The notes under the pieces were generated by a model that saw only the letters and a program-made list of their open reading frames with translations, was not told the DNA's origin and made no database searches. A DNA stretch of 64,000 nt from assembly GCA_947683425.1 (NCBI GenBank), contig CANTUQ010000081.1, positions 6,444,501 through 6,508,500 on the forward strand, written 5' to 3'. Shown piece after piece: positions 23,336-34,877 of this stretch. The position numbers and the translations under genes were made by a program. The DNA comes from Excoecaria cochinchinensis (Eukaryota > Streptophyta > Magnoliopsida > Malpighiales > Euphorbiaceae). Numbering within the stretch: the first letter of the stretch is position 1; each line of letters begins with the position of its first letter.

Positions 23336-25548
23336 AAAAGACACCGGGTCTTGAGGCAGCCCAGATCAAAGGTTACCCAATAATGAAATTAATGCCTATT
23401 CACAGGCAAAAAGGTAGAAAGTGATGATTTTCTTGTCAAATTTGCTTTTCAGAAATAAAAAATAAAAACTAAAAATAAAAATATAAAAGGAGTTTGGGAT
23501 CTATAATATTTTAGTCAAAGTTGTCTCTTTAAAAAAAAAAAAATTGGCCATTTGCGGCAGTCGGCACGCGAGGGGGGGACCTCCCTCTCGCACCAGGCGA
23601 GCGCGTAGCGCATGCACGCTGTCACTGGGGCGCTCGCCCCTTCGCTGAATGAGACGTGCGCGGTGGGCAAGGCGCCGCTCGCTTGTGCGCGCGCGACAGT
23701 CGAGGCGCCTCTCGCCCCCCGTGCGCCTGCGACGGGCGAGGTGCATCTCACCCCGCGCACGCACGACGGGTGAGGCATCGCTCGCCTGTCCTCGCTCACT
23801 AGCGACAGGTGTCGGTCGCCGTTGTCCGCCCAAATTCGATGAAAATGCAAGTTTTGGCCTTTTTTCATGATTTTTACCCAAAATTGATTTTTTATCCCAT
23901 TTTTTTTGTATTTTCATAAATTTTTCAATTTTTTAAATTAATAAATTAATTTTAATTAATTTTATTTTATTTTATTTATCCTTAAGATAAATATCAAAGA
24001 TTTAATTTTATCTTTTTTTGAATTCAAAAGGATTTGATTTTATCTTTTAATCTAATTTGAATTTAAAAATATTTGATTTTATTTTCTAAAATAAAATTTG
24101 AATTCAAATAAATTTGATATCTATCTTTTAAGATTATTTAAATTTTAAAAAGATTTGATTTTTAAATTTAAATTTTAAAAAGATTTGATTTTTTAAATTT
24201 AAATTTTAAAAAGATTTGATTTTTAAATTTGAATTTTAAAAAGATTTGATTTTGAATTTAAATTTCAAAAAGATTTGAATATTTTATCCTTATCCTCATT
24301 TACCCTATAAATAGGAGCTGGGGATCAAGAAAAGGATTCGGATATTTTTTTGACTTTTCATTTCTTCTTCGTGAATAGAATTCTCTCTACATTTTTTTGA
24401 GTTTCCTTCTTCAAATAAATTTCTTAAGATTTCAAAAATCAATTTTCAATGGAATAATCTTTCTTGATACAAAGAAAATAATTCTTTGTTCTTGAGAATT
24501 GTTATTTTCTTTAATTATTTATTTTTAAGCAGCTTTCTTTCTAGGAATAAAACTCCAAATTTTATTTTTTCAATTCTAATTTTATGGGTCAAAGTAAGGA
24601 AATTAATCATATTTTCCCTTCATCGAGTTCGAATTCTGAGGGTAAATATTCTGGGACCAATCCTACTTTTCTTTTGTTTTCTTATTTTATTTATTCACAA
24701 TCATTTTATCAACATGTAGATATTTATGTCTATTGTTTATCTATTTATTTTATTTCTGATATGTCCTTTATTTTCATTATTTTATTTCATTGTCCCACTC
24801 ACGTGTTATTTGTTTTTCATGTGAGTTTATTTATTTCTATTGAATATAAGGCGCTGAAAAGGGGAGCCCACTAGGATGATTGGAGGACACCAATTTGGTT
24901 CATTTTCTTTACCCTATCTCCTTTTGGTTTATTTTTATTTCCAATTTATTGTAAATATTACATTTAGCTCGTTAATGTAAAAATGGTTAAAGGTTTCTAC
25001 AAATAAATGGGATTTTACTAAATAAAATAGGACCAATGTCCTAATTTTCTGTCCAAATAAAATGGATATCTCAATATTATTTTTTCTCTAAATACACATG
25101 CAAAGACCAATGTCTTCATTATTAATTGAATATTTTGCTGCTAATTTACAATGGCGGTTGTATTCCACCCCTAGTTTTGTTGTAAGCTATTATATTTTTG
25201 ATTTGCTTTATTTTGAGCTTACATTATTTAATTCTTTCATTATATGATTGACCTGACGCTTTAATTATTGCATTAAACTGAATGAAAAAAGGAATGAAAT
25301 ATTAAATTCACAACTCAATTATAATTTAACCAAGGTATGAATAAATGGGAAGTCCCGAACCATCTCTGGTCTTAGGCTGAGCGAGGTTAGAGGATCATCT
25401 CAATGTTCTATTGGGGTGGGGTCTCCAAAATATGTCTTGTTGCCCAAAATAGGCCCAATTTGCATTGGCTTAGGCTCTACGAGATTATATGATCTTTTCA
25501 GTGTTTTATTGGAAAGAGGTGTCCAAAATATCTCTTGTTGCCCAAAAT
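23336..25548 (+). repeat. Tat-1 3' LTR, cut at its 3' end
   Basis: Starts at about 23336. The usual TGTAGACACCGGGTC reads AAAAGACACCGGGTC, so the TG is lost. It holds a very GC-rich block (23555-23830), a TATA box (24306-24313) and the LTR body typical of Tat elements. It stops near 25548 about 100 bp short of the end seen in Tat-3, where Tek-2 pol begins. A segment of about 78 bp is duplicated (25374-25451 and 25471-25549). The high-GC open frames at 23501-23917 are composition artefacts. Confidence 0.85.
24306..24313 (+). promoter_or_regulatory. TATA box, Tat-1 LTR
   Basis: TATAAATA followed by GGAGCTGGGG, about 970 bp into the LTR, as expected for a U3 promoter. Motif only. Confidence 0.55.
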
Positions 25549-28354
25549 ACTGCTCCTATTTCTAAAATACCCTATCGAATGGCTCCTATAGAATTGAGAG
25601 AACTTAAAAGTCAATTATAAGAGCTATTGGATAAAGGCTTTATTAGACCCAGCGTATCTCCTTGGGGAGCTTTGGTTTTGTTTGTAAAAAAGAAGGATGT
25701 GACCTTTAGAATGTGCACCGATTACCGCCAAATTAATAAGATTACTATGAAGAATAAGTACCTGTTACCTAGGATTGAGGATTTATTTGATTAGCTTAGA
25801 GGTGCGAGAATCTTTTATAAGATTGATCTTCGGTCTGTGTATTATCAGCTTCAGGTTAAGGATGCAGAGGTGGTTAAAACTGTATTACGGACGCGATATG
25901 GCCACTATGAGTTTCTTGTGATGTCGTTTGGTTTGACCAATGCACCTGTGGCTTTTATGGATTTAATGAACAGAGTGTTTAGGCCATATCTCGACCGATT
26001 TACTGTGGTATTCATTGATGACATTCTGGTTTACTCGAAGAATGAGAGTGACCATGAAGAGCATCTTCGGTTAGTGCTTCAGGTTTTGAGAGATCATCAT
26101 CTATTTGTGAAGTTGAGTAACTGTGATTTTTGGCTTAAAGATGTATCCTTTTTGGATCATATTGTTTCGGCTAAAGGTATTCAAGTTGATCCAGCTAAGA
26201 TTGAAGCAATTGTGAATTGGAAGGTGCCTAGGAATGTGCCCGTTGTGAGAAGTTTTCTGGGTTTGACTGGGTATTATCGGTGGTTTGTTAAGTGATTTTC
26301 AGTTATTGCTGCTCCTATGACTAGAATTTTGAGGAAAGGGGTCAAGTTTGAGTGGTCTGATAAGTGTCAGTCATATTTTTAGAAATTGAAGAGGTTATTG
26401 ATCGAAGCTCCTATACTTACTCAACCCAATTCGGGTAAGGAATTTGTAATGTACAGTGATGCTTCCGGAGTTAGGCTTAGTTGTGTCATGATGCAAGAGG
26501 GGAAGGTTGTGGCTTATGTGTCTCGTTAATTGAAGCCTCATGAGAAGAATTATCCGACGCATGATCTAGAGTTAGCGGCTGTGATCTTTGCACTTAAGAT
26601 TTGGCGGTATTATCTATATGGGGAGACATGTAGGATCTTCACAGACCACAAAAGTTTGAAGTATCTCCTCACGTAGAAAGAGTTGAATATGAGGCAATGC
26701 CATTGGTTGGAGCTATTTTGAGGATTATGACTACATTCTAGAATACCATTTGGGTAAAGCAAATGTGGTCGCCGATGCTTTAAGTCAAAAATCAACGTCA
26801 GCTTTGGTATTGAAGCGTTATAAGTGGAGATTGGATTCGAAAGGGGCTTTGGTTGCCCAATTGAAATGTAATCCATCTTTGAGGAAGTTGATTGTTGATG
26901 CCTAGAAAGACGATGTGAAGTTACAACAAGTTTTGCAGGAAGTTCAGACTGGTCAGCAATTTGAGTTTTCTGTTTTGGATGGGGTGCTTACGTATAGGAA
27001 TCGTTTATGCATGCCTAAGAATGATGAGTTAAAGAGGAAACTTTTGCTTGAGGCACACGCTACGGTCTTTACTATGCATCCTGGTAGTGAAAAGATGTAT
27101 AGAGATTTGAAGCAGTTTTATTGGTGGCTTGGGATGAGGAGAGATATTTTGCAGTTTGTGGCTAAGTGTTTGACTTATCAGCAAGTAAAGGTTGAACATC
27201 AAGTTCTTTTGGGACTGCTCAACCTTTTACCCATCCCTCAGTGGAAATGGGATGACATCACGATGGATTTTGTATCAGGCTTGCCTATGACTCAGAGGAA
27301 GCATAATTCGGTTTGGGTTATTGTGGATCACCAAGTCACCAAGTCAGCATACTTTTTGCCAGTTAGAGTTGATTATTCAATGGATAAATTGGCAAATATC
27401 TATGTGAATGAACTAGTTAGATTGCATGGTATTCTGTTGTCGATAGTATCAGATCGGGATCCAAGGTTCACATGGAAGTTTTGGAAAGAGTTGCAAGCAA
27501 CTTTGGGTACTCAATTGAAATTCAGTACGGCTTTTCATCCTCAGTCAGATGGGCAGTCAGAAAGGATTATACATATTCAGGAGGATATGCTGCGGGGTTG
27601 TGCTTTGGAATTTTTAGGCAGTTGGGATAAGTATGTATCGCTCATAGAGTTTGCCTACAATAATAGTTATCAATCAAGTATTAGAATGTCACAATTTGAA
27701 GCTCTTTATGAACGACAGTGTAGGACTCCGGTTTGTTGGACAGAATTGACTGAGCATGCTTTTATTGGGCCTGAGATGGTAAGAGATACAGAAGAGAAGA
27801 TTCGAGTGGTTCAACAGAATTTGAAGATAGCCAAGGATAGATAGAGGTCTTATGCTAATTTGAAGAGAAATGACATTCAGTTTGAGGTTGGAGACAACGT
27901 ATTCCTTAAGGTATCGCCGTGGAGGAAAGTACTGCGTTTTGGCAAGAAGGGTAAACTTAGTCCCAGATTTATCGGTCCCTATGAAGTGTTAGCAAAAGTT
28001 GGTCCTGTTGCCTATAAGTTGGCTCTACCAATAGAATTGGCTAAGATGCATGATGTTTTTCATGTGTCTATGCTCCGTCGTTACAGATCAGATCCATCGC
28101 ATGTGTTATTGGTTCAGGATATAAGGATTCAACCTGATTATTCTTTTGATAAGCAGATGAAAGCCATTCTAGCTCAAGAAGTGCGACAGTTGAGAAGTAA
28201 GCAAGTTCCTTTGGTTAAGGTGTTATGGCAGCATCATGGAATTGAAGAGGCGACTTGGGAGCTAGAGACAATGATGAGATCTCAGTACCCTCAGTTGTTC
28301 AGTTTAGGTAAGAATTTTGAGGACAAAATTCTTGTTAGTAGGGGAGAGTTCTAA
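25549..28354 (+). pseudogene. Tek-2 pol remnant (PR/RT linker to chromodomain)
   Basis: Begins in mid-polyprotein (TAPISKIPYRMAP) and runs through RT (FIDD motif in VVFIDDILVYSK), RNase H, and integrase with His-His (HATVFTMH) and a damaged CX2C (CLTY), then DFVSGLP, SDRDPRF and QSERII, GPYEVL and a chromodomain-like tail (VLWQHHGIEEATWE). Stops lie at 25618, 25792, 26293, 26380, 26527 and 26674 in one frame; there is a frameshift at about 26712-26722, then stops at 26903 and 27842. The frame ends at 28352-28354, just inside the LTR. No gag, protease, primer site or 5' LTR remains. It is related to Tek-1 but a different family. Confidence 0.93.
28310..28349 (+). promoter_or_regulatory. Tek-2 polypurine tract with upstream hairpin
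   Basis: Perfect 10-bp stem, AAGAATTTTG (28310-28319) with CAAAATTCTT (28324-28333), loop AGGA. A spacer follows, then the polypurine tract AGGGGAGAG (28340-28348), then the LTR. The stem also encodes the C-terminal pol residues KNFEDKIL. Confidence 0.88.
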
Positions 28355-28904
28355 CACCCCATTTCCCATCCTAGTAGTTTGAGCTATATTGTATGCAAGT
28401 GTGTATGTGTATTTTGGCACGTGTTATTTAATTTGAGTTTTATGCATGTTTATTGGGTTTGTTAGAGTGTATGTATGGAGTTAGTGTGTGAGTTAGTGTG
28501 GTTAGACTTGGGTGTAGTGTAGAAGAGGGTAGTAGGGTATGAGTGATCAAATCCCATCAACCCCTATTTGACTTGTGGCAAGGAAAGAGAAAGAGGGGGT
28601 ATAAATAGTTGTGAGAGAGAAAATGAGAGAGAGCCAAGTTTCAGCCCTCTCCCGTTTTCCCCCTCCCTGCCCCATCTCCTCTCTTTTTTCTTCCTTCCTT
28701 ATGCCCTAGATTTGATTCAAGTGGGTGTTGGTGGAAATTGATCAACTCAAGAGTTAAATTGGTAAGTTTTAGTTGGGTTTTCTTCTTCTTCTTCCTTTTT
28801 TTCCTTTGATTGTTGTTACTGTGTGTTTTTGGGTTAGGGTTTGAGTTTTGTGTGCTTTGGGTTGTGTTTGCTCAGAAATTCCTCCTAGAGAACCTAAGGG
28901 TAAG
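28350..28904 (+). repeat. Tek-2 3' LTR, part 1 of 3
   Basis: Starts TCTAACACCCC, the mirror of the LTR end GGGGTGTTACA at 62136-62146; the second base is C instead of the usual G. A TATA box lies at 28600-28608. It is interrupted by Tat-3 after GTAAG (28900-28904) and resumes at 42031. The whole LTR without insertions is about 2.29 kb. Confidence 0.88.
28600..28608 (+). promoter_or_regulatory. TATA box, Tek-2 LTR
   Basis: TATAAATAG 250 bp into the LTR, followed by a GAGA-rich stretch and a CT-rich leader. A good U3 promoter candidate by motif and position. Confidence 0.6.
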
Positions 28905-30149
28905 TGTAGATACCGGGTCCTGAGGCAGTCCAAAATCAGGATTACCCGATGATGAAAGTGATACTTGCCACAAGTAAAGGTGTCGAAAATGATGTTCTCC
29001 TTGTCAAAAAATCCATTTGCTCCTCCAAAATTTTCAATGCAAAAATTTGCATTTTTACTCTCTTTATTTATTTATTTATTTATGTATTTTTATTTTTATT
29101 TATTTTCGCGCGCCACGCGTGCGGGCCGAGCCCATTGCGGAGGCACGGGCACGCGCTCAGCAGGTCCTCCGCCCACGCCCCTGCGCGCCCGCAGCAGGGA
29201 GGCTGCACGCGCACAGCCCCTCGCGCGCCCCTTTCGGGGCCCGTCTCGCGGCAGGATCGCGCGCCCCTTAGCGCGCGCGTCTTCCCCCTTTCATGCGGCC
29301 ATTCTTGGCCTTTTTCCGTGCGATTTCTGAATTTTTTCCAGGTCTATTTTTTGCCCGTTTCTTTCACCATTTTGTATAATTTTCGAGCAACCAAAAATAA
29401 AAGAGCATTTGTCTTTTCCCATTTTGGGACAAACCAGACAACAAAATTAAGATTGGTCCTCATTTTGTGGGAGTTGCATTTTCACACAAAAAAAAAAGAG
29501 AGGGTTTTCTCTCAACCAAGAGCAGCCGAGAGCCATTTTAAAAAAAAAAAAAAATCTTTAAACACTTTTCATATTTTCCATCTTTTCTTCTCTAACAAAT
29601 ATTTCAACTTTGGTTTGATTCAAACAAGAAAAATTAATTTTCTTTGCTCAATCATCCAACCAAAAATATTTTCTTGAGTTAACTTATTCAAAAACACAAA
29701 TTTTTACATTTTCTTCAAATATTTATCACTATAAAATCGATAAGGAGGAGGATCAAGGCATCCTATTTTTCGATCTATAAATTCTGAGGGTAAACACTTT
29801 GGAACCGGCCTAATTTCTTATTTATCTATCTTTTGTGGTTATTAATCTTGTTGATTTTATTATCTTTGCCATGGTTACTCCTTAGCATTTCTAGTATTTT
29901 TCTGTTGTTGGCACCTTAGCCTTAATTTTTTGGTTTGGTTTCTTTGTGGTTGTCTTATTTGACTTTTGTGGTTTTATTCTTTATTTATTTTTGCCGTTGG
30001 CCCCTATCTTTCTTTCTATTATTATTATCTTTATTATTTTGCATTATCATCATATTGCAACATTATTATTTATTATTACTGTATTTTGTTGTTATTGTTA
30101 TCATCACTAGTGTTATTATTATTATTTGGCTACCATGTTGTTTCCTTAG

Positions 30150-30221
<72 letters not shown>

Positions 30222-31580
30222 TATTTTATTTATTTTTTATTATATTATATTTATTTGTTTTGTATCATTATTATCATTATATTATGTTGTTGCTATTATT
30301 ATTCCATGTTTATTCACTGTTGACATTATTATTGTTATCATTGTTACTATTATTGCTATTATTATTATATGTATGATCGCTGGCAACTTGGTCATTATTA
30401 TTATTATTATCATTATCATTGTCATTATTTATTATTGTGCCCAATATTCATTTTATCTTCACTTGGTTAATATTTTTAGAATCATTACTAATATCCTTAA
30501 TATTATTTTTTTTGTCCGAGATTTATTTTGACTTACATTACGTGGGCGTTCCCGTGACTCCCCGGATGGGTCACGACACTTAGACGAACACTTCCGTTTG
30601 GTGAGATCTTTTCAACCCCCTTTCATGTGTTTTGTGTTTGTTTGTAAATATTTATTTTATTTATGCACGCGTGGGATAAAAAATCACAAAAATATTTCGA
30701 TAATTAAATTGAAATTTTTACTAATAAAATCAGGACCAATGTCCCTCCTTTTAGCCAAAGAATGTAAAATGACACAATAAAACGAAGAGTTTGTTTTTTT
30801 CTCCAAAATGGGATCACTCATCCCGGTTTTTCAAACTAGCAATCAATTAACTCTTCGATCCCTCTTTAAACTAACGCAAAAGAACCAATGTTCCTAAAAC
30901 AAATGCGTAGGAACCAATGTTCCCAAACCAAATAAATATCCCGATTTATGTATACTTTTCTTATGTTTGTTTTTGTCTGATTGTTTAAATTCGTGTTCAT
31001 TTTCTTTTGGGCCCTTGTAATTAATTTTGGGGCAACATTATTTAATTTCCATTAGGGATTGTATTCCGTCCTAATTTCTCCTTTTATCTTCTTTTAATGG
31101 GGTTGTATTCCGCCCCAATTTCTCTTGTAATTGTGTGCTTGCGTGTTTATTGCTTTCGTTTATTACTTTATTTACCGCTTTCTTTATCGCTTTTCTTTAT
31201 TTTCTTTACATGCTTGTGATGCGCCTTTAATTTAAATGTATAAATCGTGTGAGATAAGCGATAGAATTTTAGGAAGTTAAAAACTCATTTATAATTAACC
31301 AAAGCATAAATAAGAGTGAAGTTCTAAACACCAATCTCTGGTCTAGACCAATAAGAGGTTAGAGACTTTTTCCAATTTCTTGTAAATTCTGTGGTGACTC
31401 CATGATACCTCAAAGGTGCCTAAAGGCGTCGTGGGGCTAGATGTTCCTTTCCAATGTTCTATTGGGAAGGAAGCATTCAAGATGTCTCATGGCACCCATG
31501 ATCAAAAAGACGCGAACCAGTCCCTCGAATCCTAAGAGCGGATTCCGCGAGGGCCCTTGCTGGGTTTGGTGCGCGTCTCA
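28905..31580 (+). repeat. Tat-3 5' LTR
   Basis: A 2676-bp LTR from TGTAGATACC to GCGCGTCTCA. GC-rich block 29107-29290, TATA-like TATAAAAT at 29730-29737, ATT microsatellite 30151-30217 (about 22 copies). Nearly identical to 37500-42025 outside the microsatellites and LTR-p. Reading frames seen here are from low-complexity DNA. Confidence 0.93.
29730..29737 (+). promoter_or_regulatory. TATA-like box, Tat-3 5' LTR
   Basis: TATAAAAT, conserved in the 3' LTR at about 38311. Position (about 825 bp in) is comparable with the Tat-1 TATA box. Motif only. Confidence 0.4.
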
Positions 31581-31581
31581 G

Positions 31582-31600
31582 TGGCAACTCCACTGGGGAC
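31582..31600 (+). other. Tat-3 primer-binding site (tRNA-Arg type)
   Basis: TGGCAACTCCACTGGGGAC, one base from the LTR end. It differs from the Tat-2 site at one position (A for G). Confidence 0.9.
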
Positions 31601-32785
31601 TTGTTTGAGACTTCGCTTTGAAAGTGCTTTGGTTAAAAATATAATTGGGTTCTTAAAAATTAAAATTCTATCTCTTGTCGAAAATGGCATCATATCATTT
31701 TAGAGCCTTATAATTATGCTAGTTGGTCCCCCATCTACCTCGGTGCATTCCTAAAACACGACCCTACTTTCACTCATTGTGGGGAAGTGTTAAGGATAAT
31801 CACCAGCCCAAGCCTTGTGCCTTTTGGTATATCAAATGGAGACCCGATCGGTCGCTATGCTCGTGATGATCTAGACCCATTGGCAGGGACCATGCTTGGG
31901 TAGCCCTAAAGTATCACCACCTTGACCAAGGCCCATGTAATGACAAATAGAAACTTCCACTAGGTGATATGCTCCTTAATACGATTCTTGTGATGTGGGC
32001 CGTCACGTGTTAAACAAAGTCAAGCAAATTAAGTGGTTCTTTATCAAAGGCTTTCATGCCCCGGTAAGCCCACCTTAACTTGATTGAATTGTCCAAATAT
32101 GTAATGGCCAAAACTCATATGTATGTACATTAGATAAGAGTGTTATGGTGCCGATTTTTCACCGTGCACCACACGTGTCCGATGGGTTCCCTGTTAAACC
32201 TCGGATGAAGCCCACCTAGGAAAGAGACCGCACGAGCTCGTGTGTGTGGGAGTGATAAGGTTGGAAGGATCTATCTGCTTGCATGTGGTTGTGGATACTG
32301 CACAACATGCTCGTGCATCGCATGTCATTCATGCATGTCAATAAGATAAATGTATGTATATATAAATAATAACATATTTTCTCTCATACTATGTGTGTAT
32401 ATACCTTTTCATCTACATATCATTTTTCGCATGTACATATCATCCTGCATATATGCACCCCATCGTATTGTGGCAATCTTTTGATGTCGCACTCATCGAG
32501 GACCATTTGCATGGCACGATCATGCATTATACATGTCATCTATGCATCATTCTAACAATCTGGATCTTTCAGCCACCATAGATTCATGCAAGTGGACTAG
32601 AGGTTCTGACGATCGACTAGTGAGGAAGACTCGCCCTTTGGATTGCTAGAATTAGTGCCTGTTTGGGATTTTGAGACCACTATAGACCATTTACCTGGGA
32701 GGTTTTGGGGTCCCTGTAGTTACCCGAGGAGCAAGCAGAGTTTGAATTGGTTGGCAGAGATCTAGCGTCTAACCAGGCATTAGAA
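31601..32785 (+). other. Tat-3 leader
   Basis: Untranslated leader of about 1.2 kb, similar to those of Tat-2 and Tat-4 in reversed orientation. It includes the CCCAAGCATGGTCCCTGCCA complement near 31880-31900 and repeated CATGCAT/ATGTAC words at 32290-32460. No gene seen. Confidence 0.75.
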
Positions 32786-33403
32786 ATGGCTGATCCTTCA
32801 CTACAGATTGAAGAGGCATGCGCCTTAATGGCCCAAGAGCTGGATGAAAGGTTCGAGCAGCTTGAAAAAAGGTTGTCGGCCGTGATTAAGTAACGAATAG
32901 ATGCCATAGTGCTAGTTCTTCAAGCTCGACTTATGGTGACTACCCTTAACCGAGTTGAACCGGCCACTGTCAAGAAAGCCTATACAGTGACGACCGTAGT
33001 GTCTCCTTTTACTTCCAAGCCTAGAGGCAAGGTTTCATTTGTTTCACCGATCGAGCAAAGAGGAGATATGGGATCTACTCTAGAATGTGATATTGTGCCA
33101 AAAGTGGGTGGAGATCTAGTGAGGATGCATGCTCTAAAAAAAGAAAGCCCGGGAATCTGCAACAACAGTAAGGCCAACGTTAAGAGGGTAGGGAAAGTAC
33201 CAATGGCTGAGATAGCTCAAAGGCACTATTCTGATCTAGGCATACCTTTATCATGGGTTTTTCAGAAGCTAATGAAGGGGGGAATGTTGCAGCCATTGCC
33301 AGCTAGGCCTGCCGAAACCAAGGACATCCCGATCACAAGGATGATTAGTATTGTGCCTTTCACCAGCACACCGGGCACACCACAGATGATTGTAAGAACT
33401 TGA
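32786..33403 (+). pseudogene. Tat-3 gag
   Basis: ATG at 32786 gives MADPSLQIEEACALMAQEL, with a leucine-rich coiled-coil-like N-terminus (ERFEQLEKRL). An in-frame TAA at 32891-32893 interrupts it, and the same frame then stays open to 33403. The central part contains AEIAQRHYSDLGIPLSWVFQKL and MLQPLPARP, as in Tat-type gag. A frameshift around 33340-33350 puts the zinc knuckle in another frame. Confidence 0.8.
33352..33393 (+). pseudogene. Tat-3 gag zinc knuckle
   Basis: In frame 1 relative to the window start, the 14 codons read CAFHQHTGHTTDDC, a CX2HX4HX4C knuckle. The arrangement replaces the second Cys of the usual retroviral knuckle by His and is characteristic of Tat/Ogre gag. It is followed by KNLRHRVQYLIDSKQIFDL in the same frame. 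Confidence 0.82.
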
Positions 33404-34140
33404 GGCATCGTGTTCAATACCTCATTGATAGCAAACAGATCTTTGACCTGAAAGATCGAAAGAAGGAGAGGAAGAAAAATTAAGTACCAAAGTGGGGAAG
33501 GAAGACGGTTCCCGCGAATGGTGATGAACCATTGGCCGAAATAGCTGTGCTGATGGAAGCTGAAAAAAGATAGCTATTCAGATGTTCTTTTTATCCCAGA
33601 ACTATTTGATGATGACATTTTTTATTCTGGTTTTGTTAAATGAAATGAATGGTTTCGTTTATTTGTGTGATGTTTCTTGTGATTTCATTATGTATAATCA
33701 TGACACATTTATATTTGACATTGATTCAACTAATGCCATTCCATTTAATCTCGGAACTTTGGGGAGCCCAAAGAAAAATTTGATAGCATCTGTTATGACT
33801 CATGAAGAGAGATTAAAAAGAGAGAATAAAAAAAATGAAATAAAAAAGTCTATGCCTGGACCTGTGAAGACATGTCAGGAGATAATTATAAAGCCACCGA
33901 ACACGCTATGCCAGTGTATCCCGATCATGGACCAACCAAGCAGAAGCTCAAAAGATTCAAGCCAGGAGGGACAGACAAGGTTAAAAGGGGGAATCCACAA
34001 GCAGAACCAGGCATAAATTTTTTACTGAAACGCAATGCCCAACTAGGTGGATCAATGATATCCCCAGTGGTTAAGAAGAGAAGTGCGCGTATGTGTAAAC
34101 TATCAGGATTTGGACGAAGCTTGCTGGGGAGCAAAAAAAA
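33404..34140 (+). pseudogene. Tat-3 pol linker and RT N-terminus, broken
   Basis: A frame at 33582-34016 contains DIDSTNAIPFNLGTLGSPKK and MTHEERLKRE, the linker that precedes RT in this lineage. In an overlapping frame (33872-34135) PDHGPTKQKLKRFKPGGTDK, PVVKK and RMCKLSGFGRSLLG correspond to the start of RT. Frames alternate, so several indels are present. The RT active site is absent: the sequence jumps to A-rich DNA at about 34130. Confidence 0.65.
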
Positions 34141-34469
34141 GAAACAAAAAAAAAATACAAAAAAATGAGAGAAAAAAAGGGAGGATTAATTATCAGCATA
34201 GGGCAAGGAAAAGCTATCTGGAGGCAAGCTTTGTTCGAATCCCGTTGATCTACACATACCTGCATTTAGCCATTCTTCTTAGCTACCGAAAATGACCTAA
34301 AGACTGATTCATAAGTATCCACCTAGTTCAGCGTGAGAGGTATACCTATATCTTGCCATTTTTCTTGGCTATTGAAAGAACCTAAAAACTAATTCACAAG
34401 CTATCCACCCAGTACATCAGTATAGAGGGTGTGCAGTTGAGAGGAAAGCAGATGACATGCAGCTGAGAT
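34141..34469 (+). other. Tat-3 decayed pol interval
   Basis: A-rich stretch and two similar 80-100 bp pieces (34245-34320 and 34330-34410, both with CCATTyTTCTTrGCTA...AGACTGATTC-like text). They look like a tandem duplication of former RT/RNase H sequence. No readable domain. Confidence 0.4.
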
Positions 34470-34877
34470 GCCTGATAAAGAGAAGGCCAAGAAGGTTGTG
34501 GAGGAAACCCATACTGGGGTCTACGGTCAGAACCCTTACAAGAGTCACGCTTTACTCCTTGATGCATGAAGCGAGAGCACCACTACCCGTTGAAGCACGT
34601 CAAATCTTTAAGGGGCTGTCGTGGGAGCAACGGCTACAGCAGCTAAGCACGTTAAATGGAAACAGTTTTTGGGATTACTATCACAATTAGATCTATCAAA
34701 AAACCTCTTGTTCAATCATCTGGGAAGAAAGTCAGAAAGCGCCCATTGAAAGAGCAAGATTTGGTCTTCAAGCCAATAGGTCCGAGTGTTCCAAATGGAC
34801 AAGGTAAATTTAGGTCAACATATGAAGACCCATTTGTTCTTGAAAAGTTGTTACCCAAGGGAGTAACATTCCAATAG
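34470..34877 (+). pseudogene. Tat-3 integrase fragments
   Basis: 34473-34560 reads DKEKAKKVVEETHTGVYGQN, the zinc-binding start of Tat-type integrase. At 34570-34600 comes ARAPLPVEARQ, from near the end of the core. At 34720-34874, KVRKRPLKEQDLVFKPIG with GKFRSTYEDPFVLEKLLPKG is the C-terminal GPY-like domain. The catalytic core between them is missing. Confidence 0.75.

Noticed and set aside
23501..23917. Arg/Ala-rich frames of 117-138 codons
   Set aside because: They come from the GC-rich block of the Tat-1 LTR; the same effect gives frames at 28949-29677 and 37544-37964. No conserved protein.
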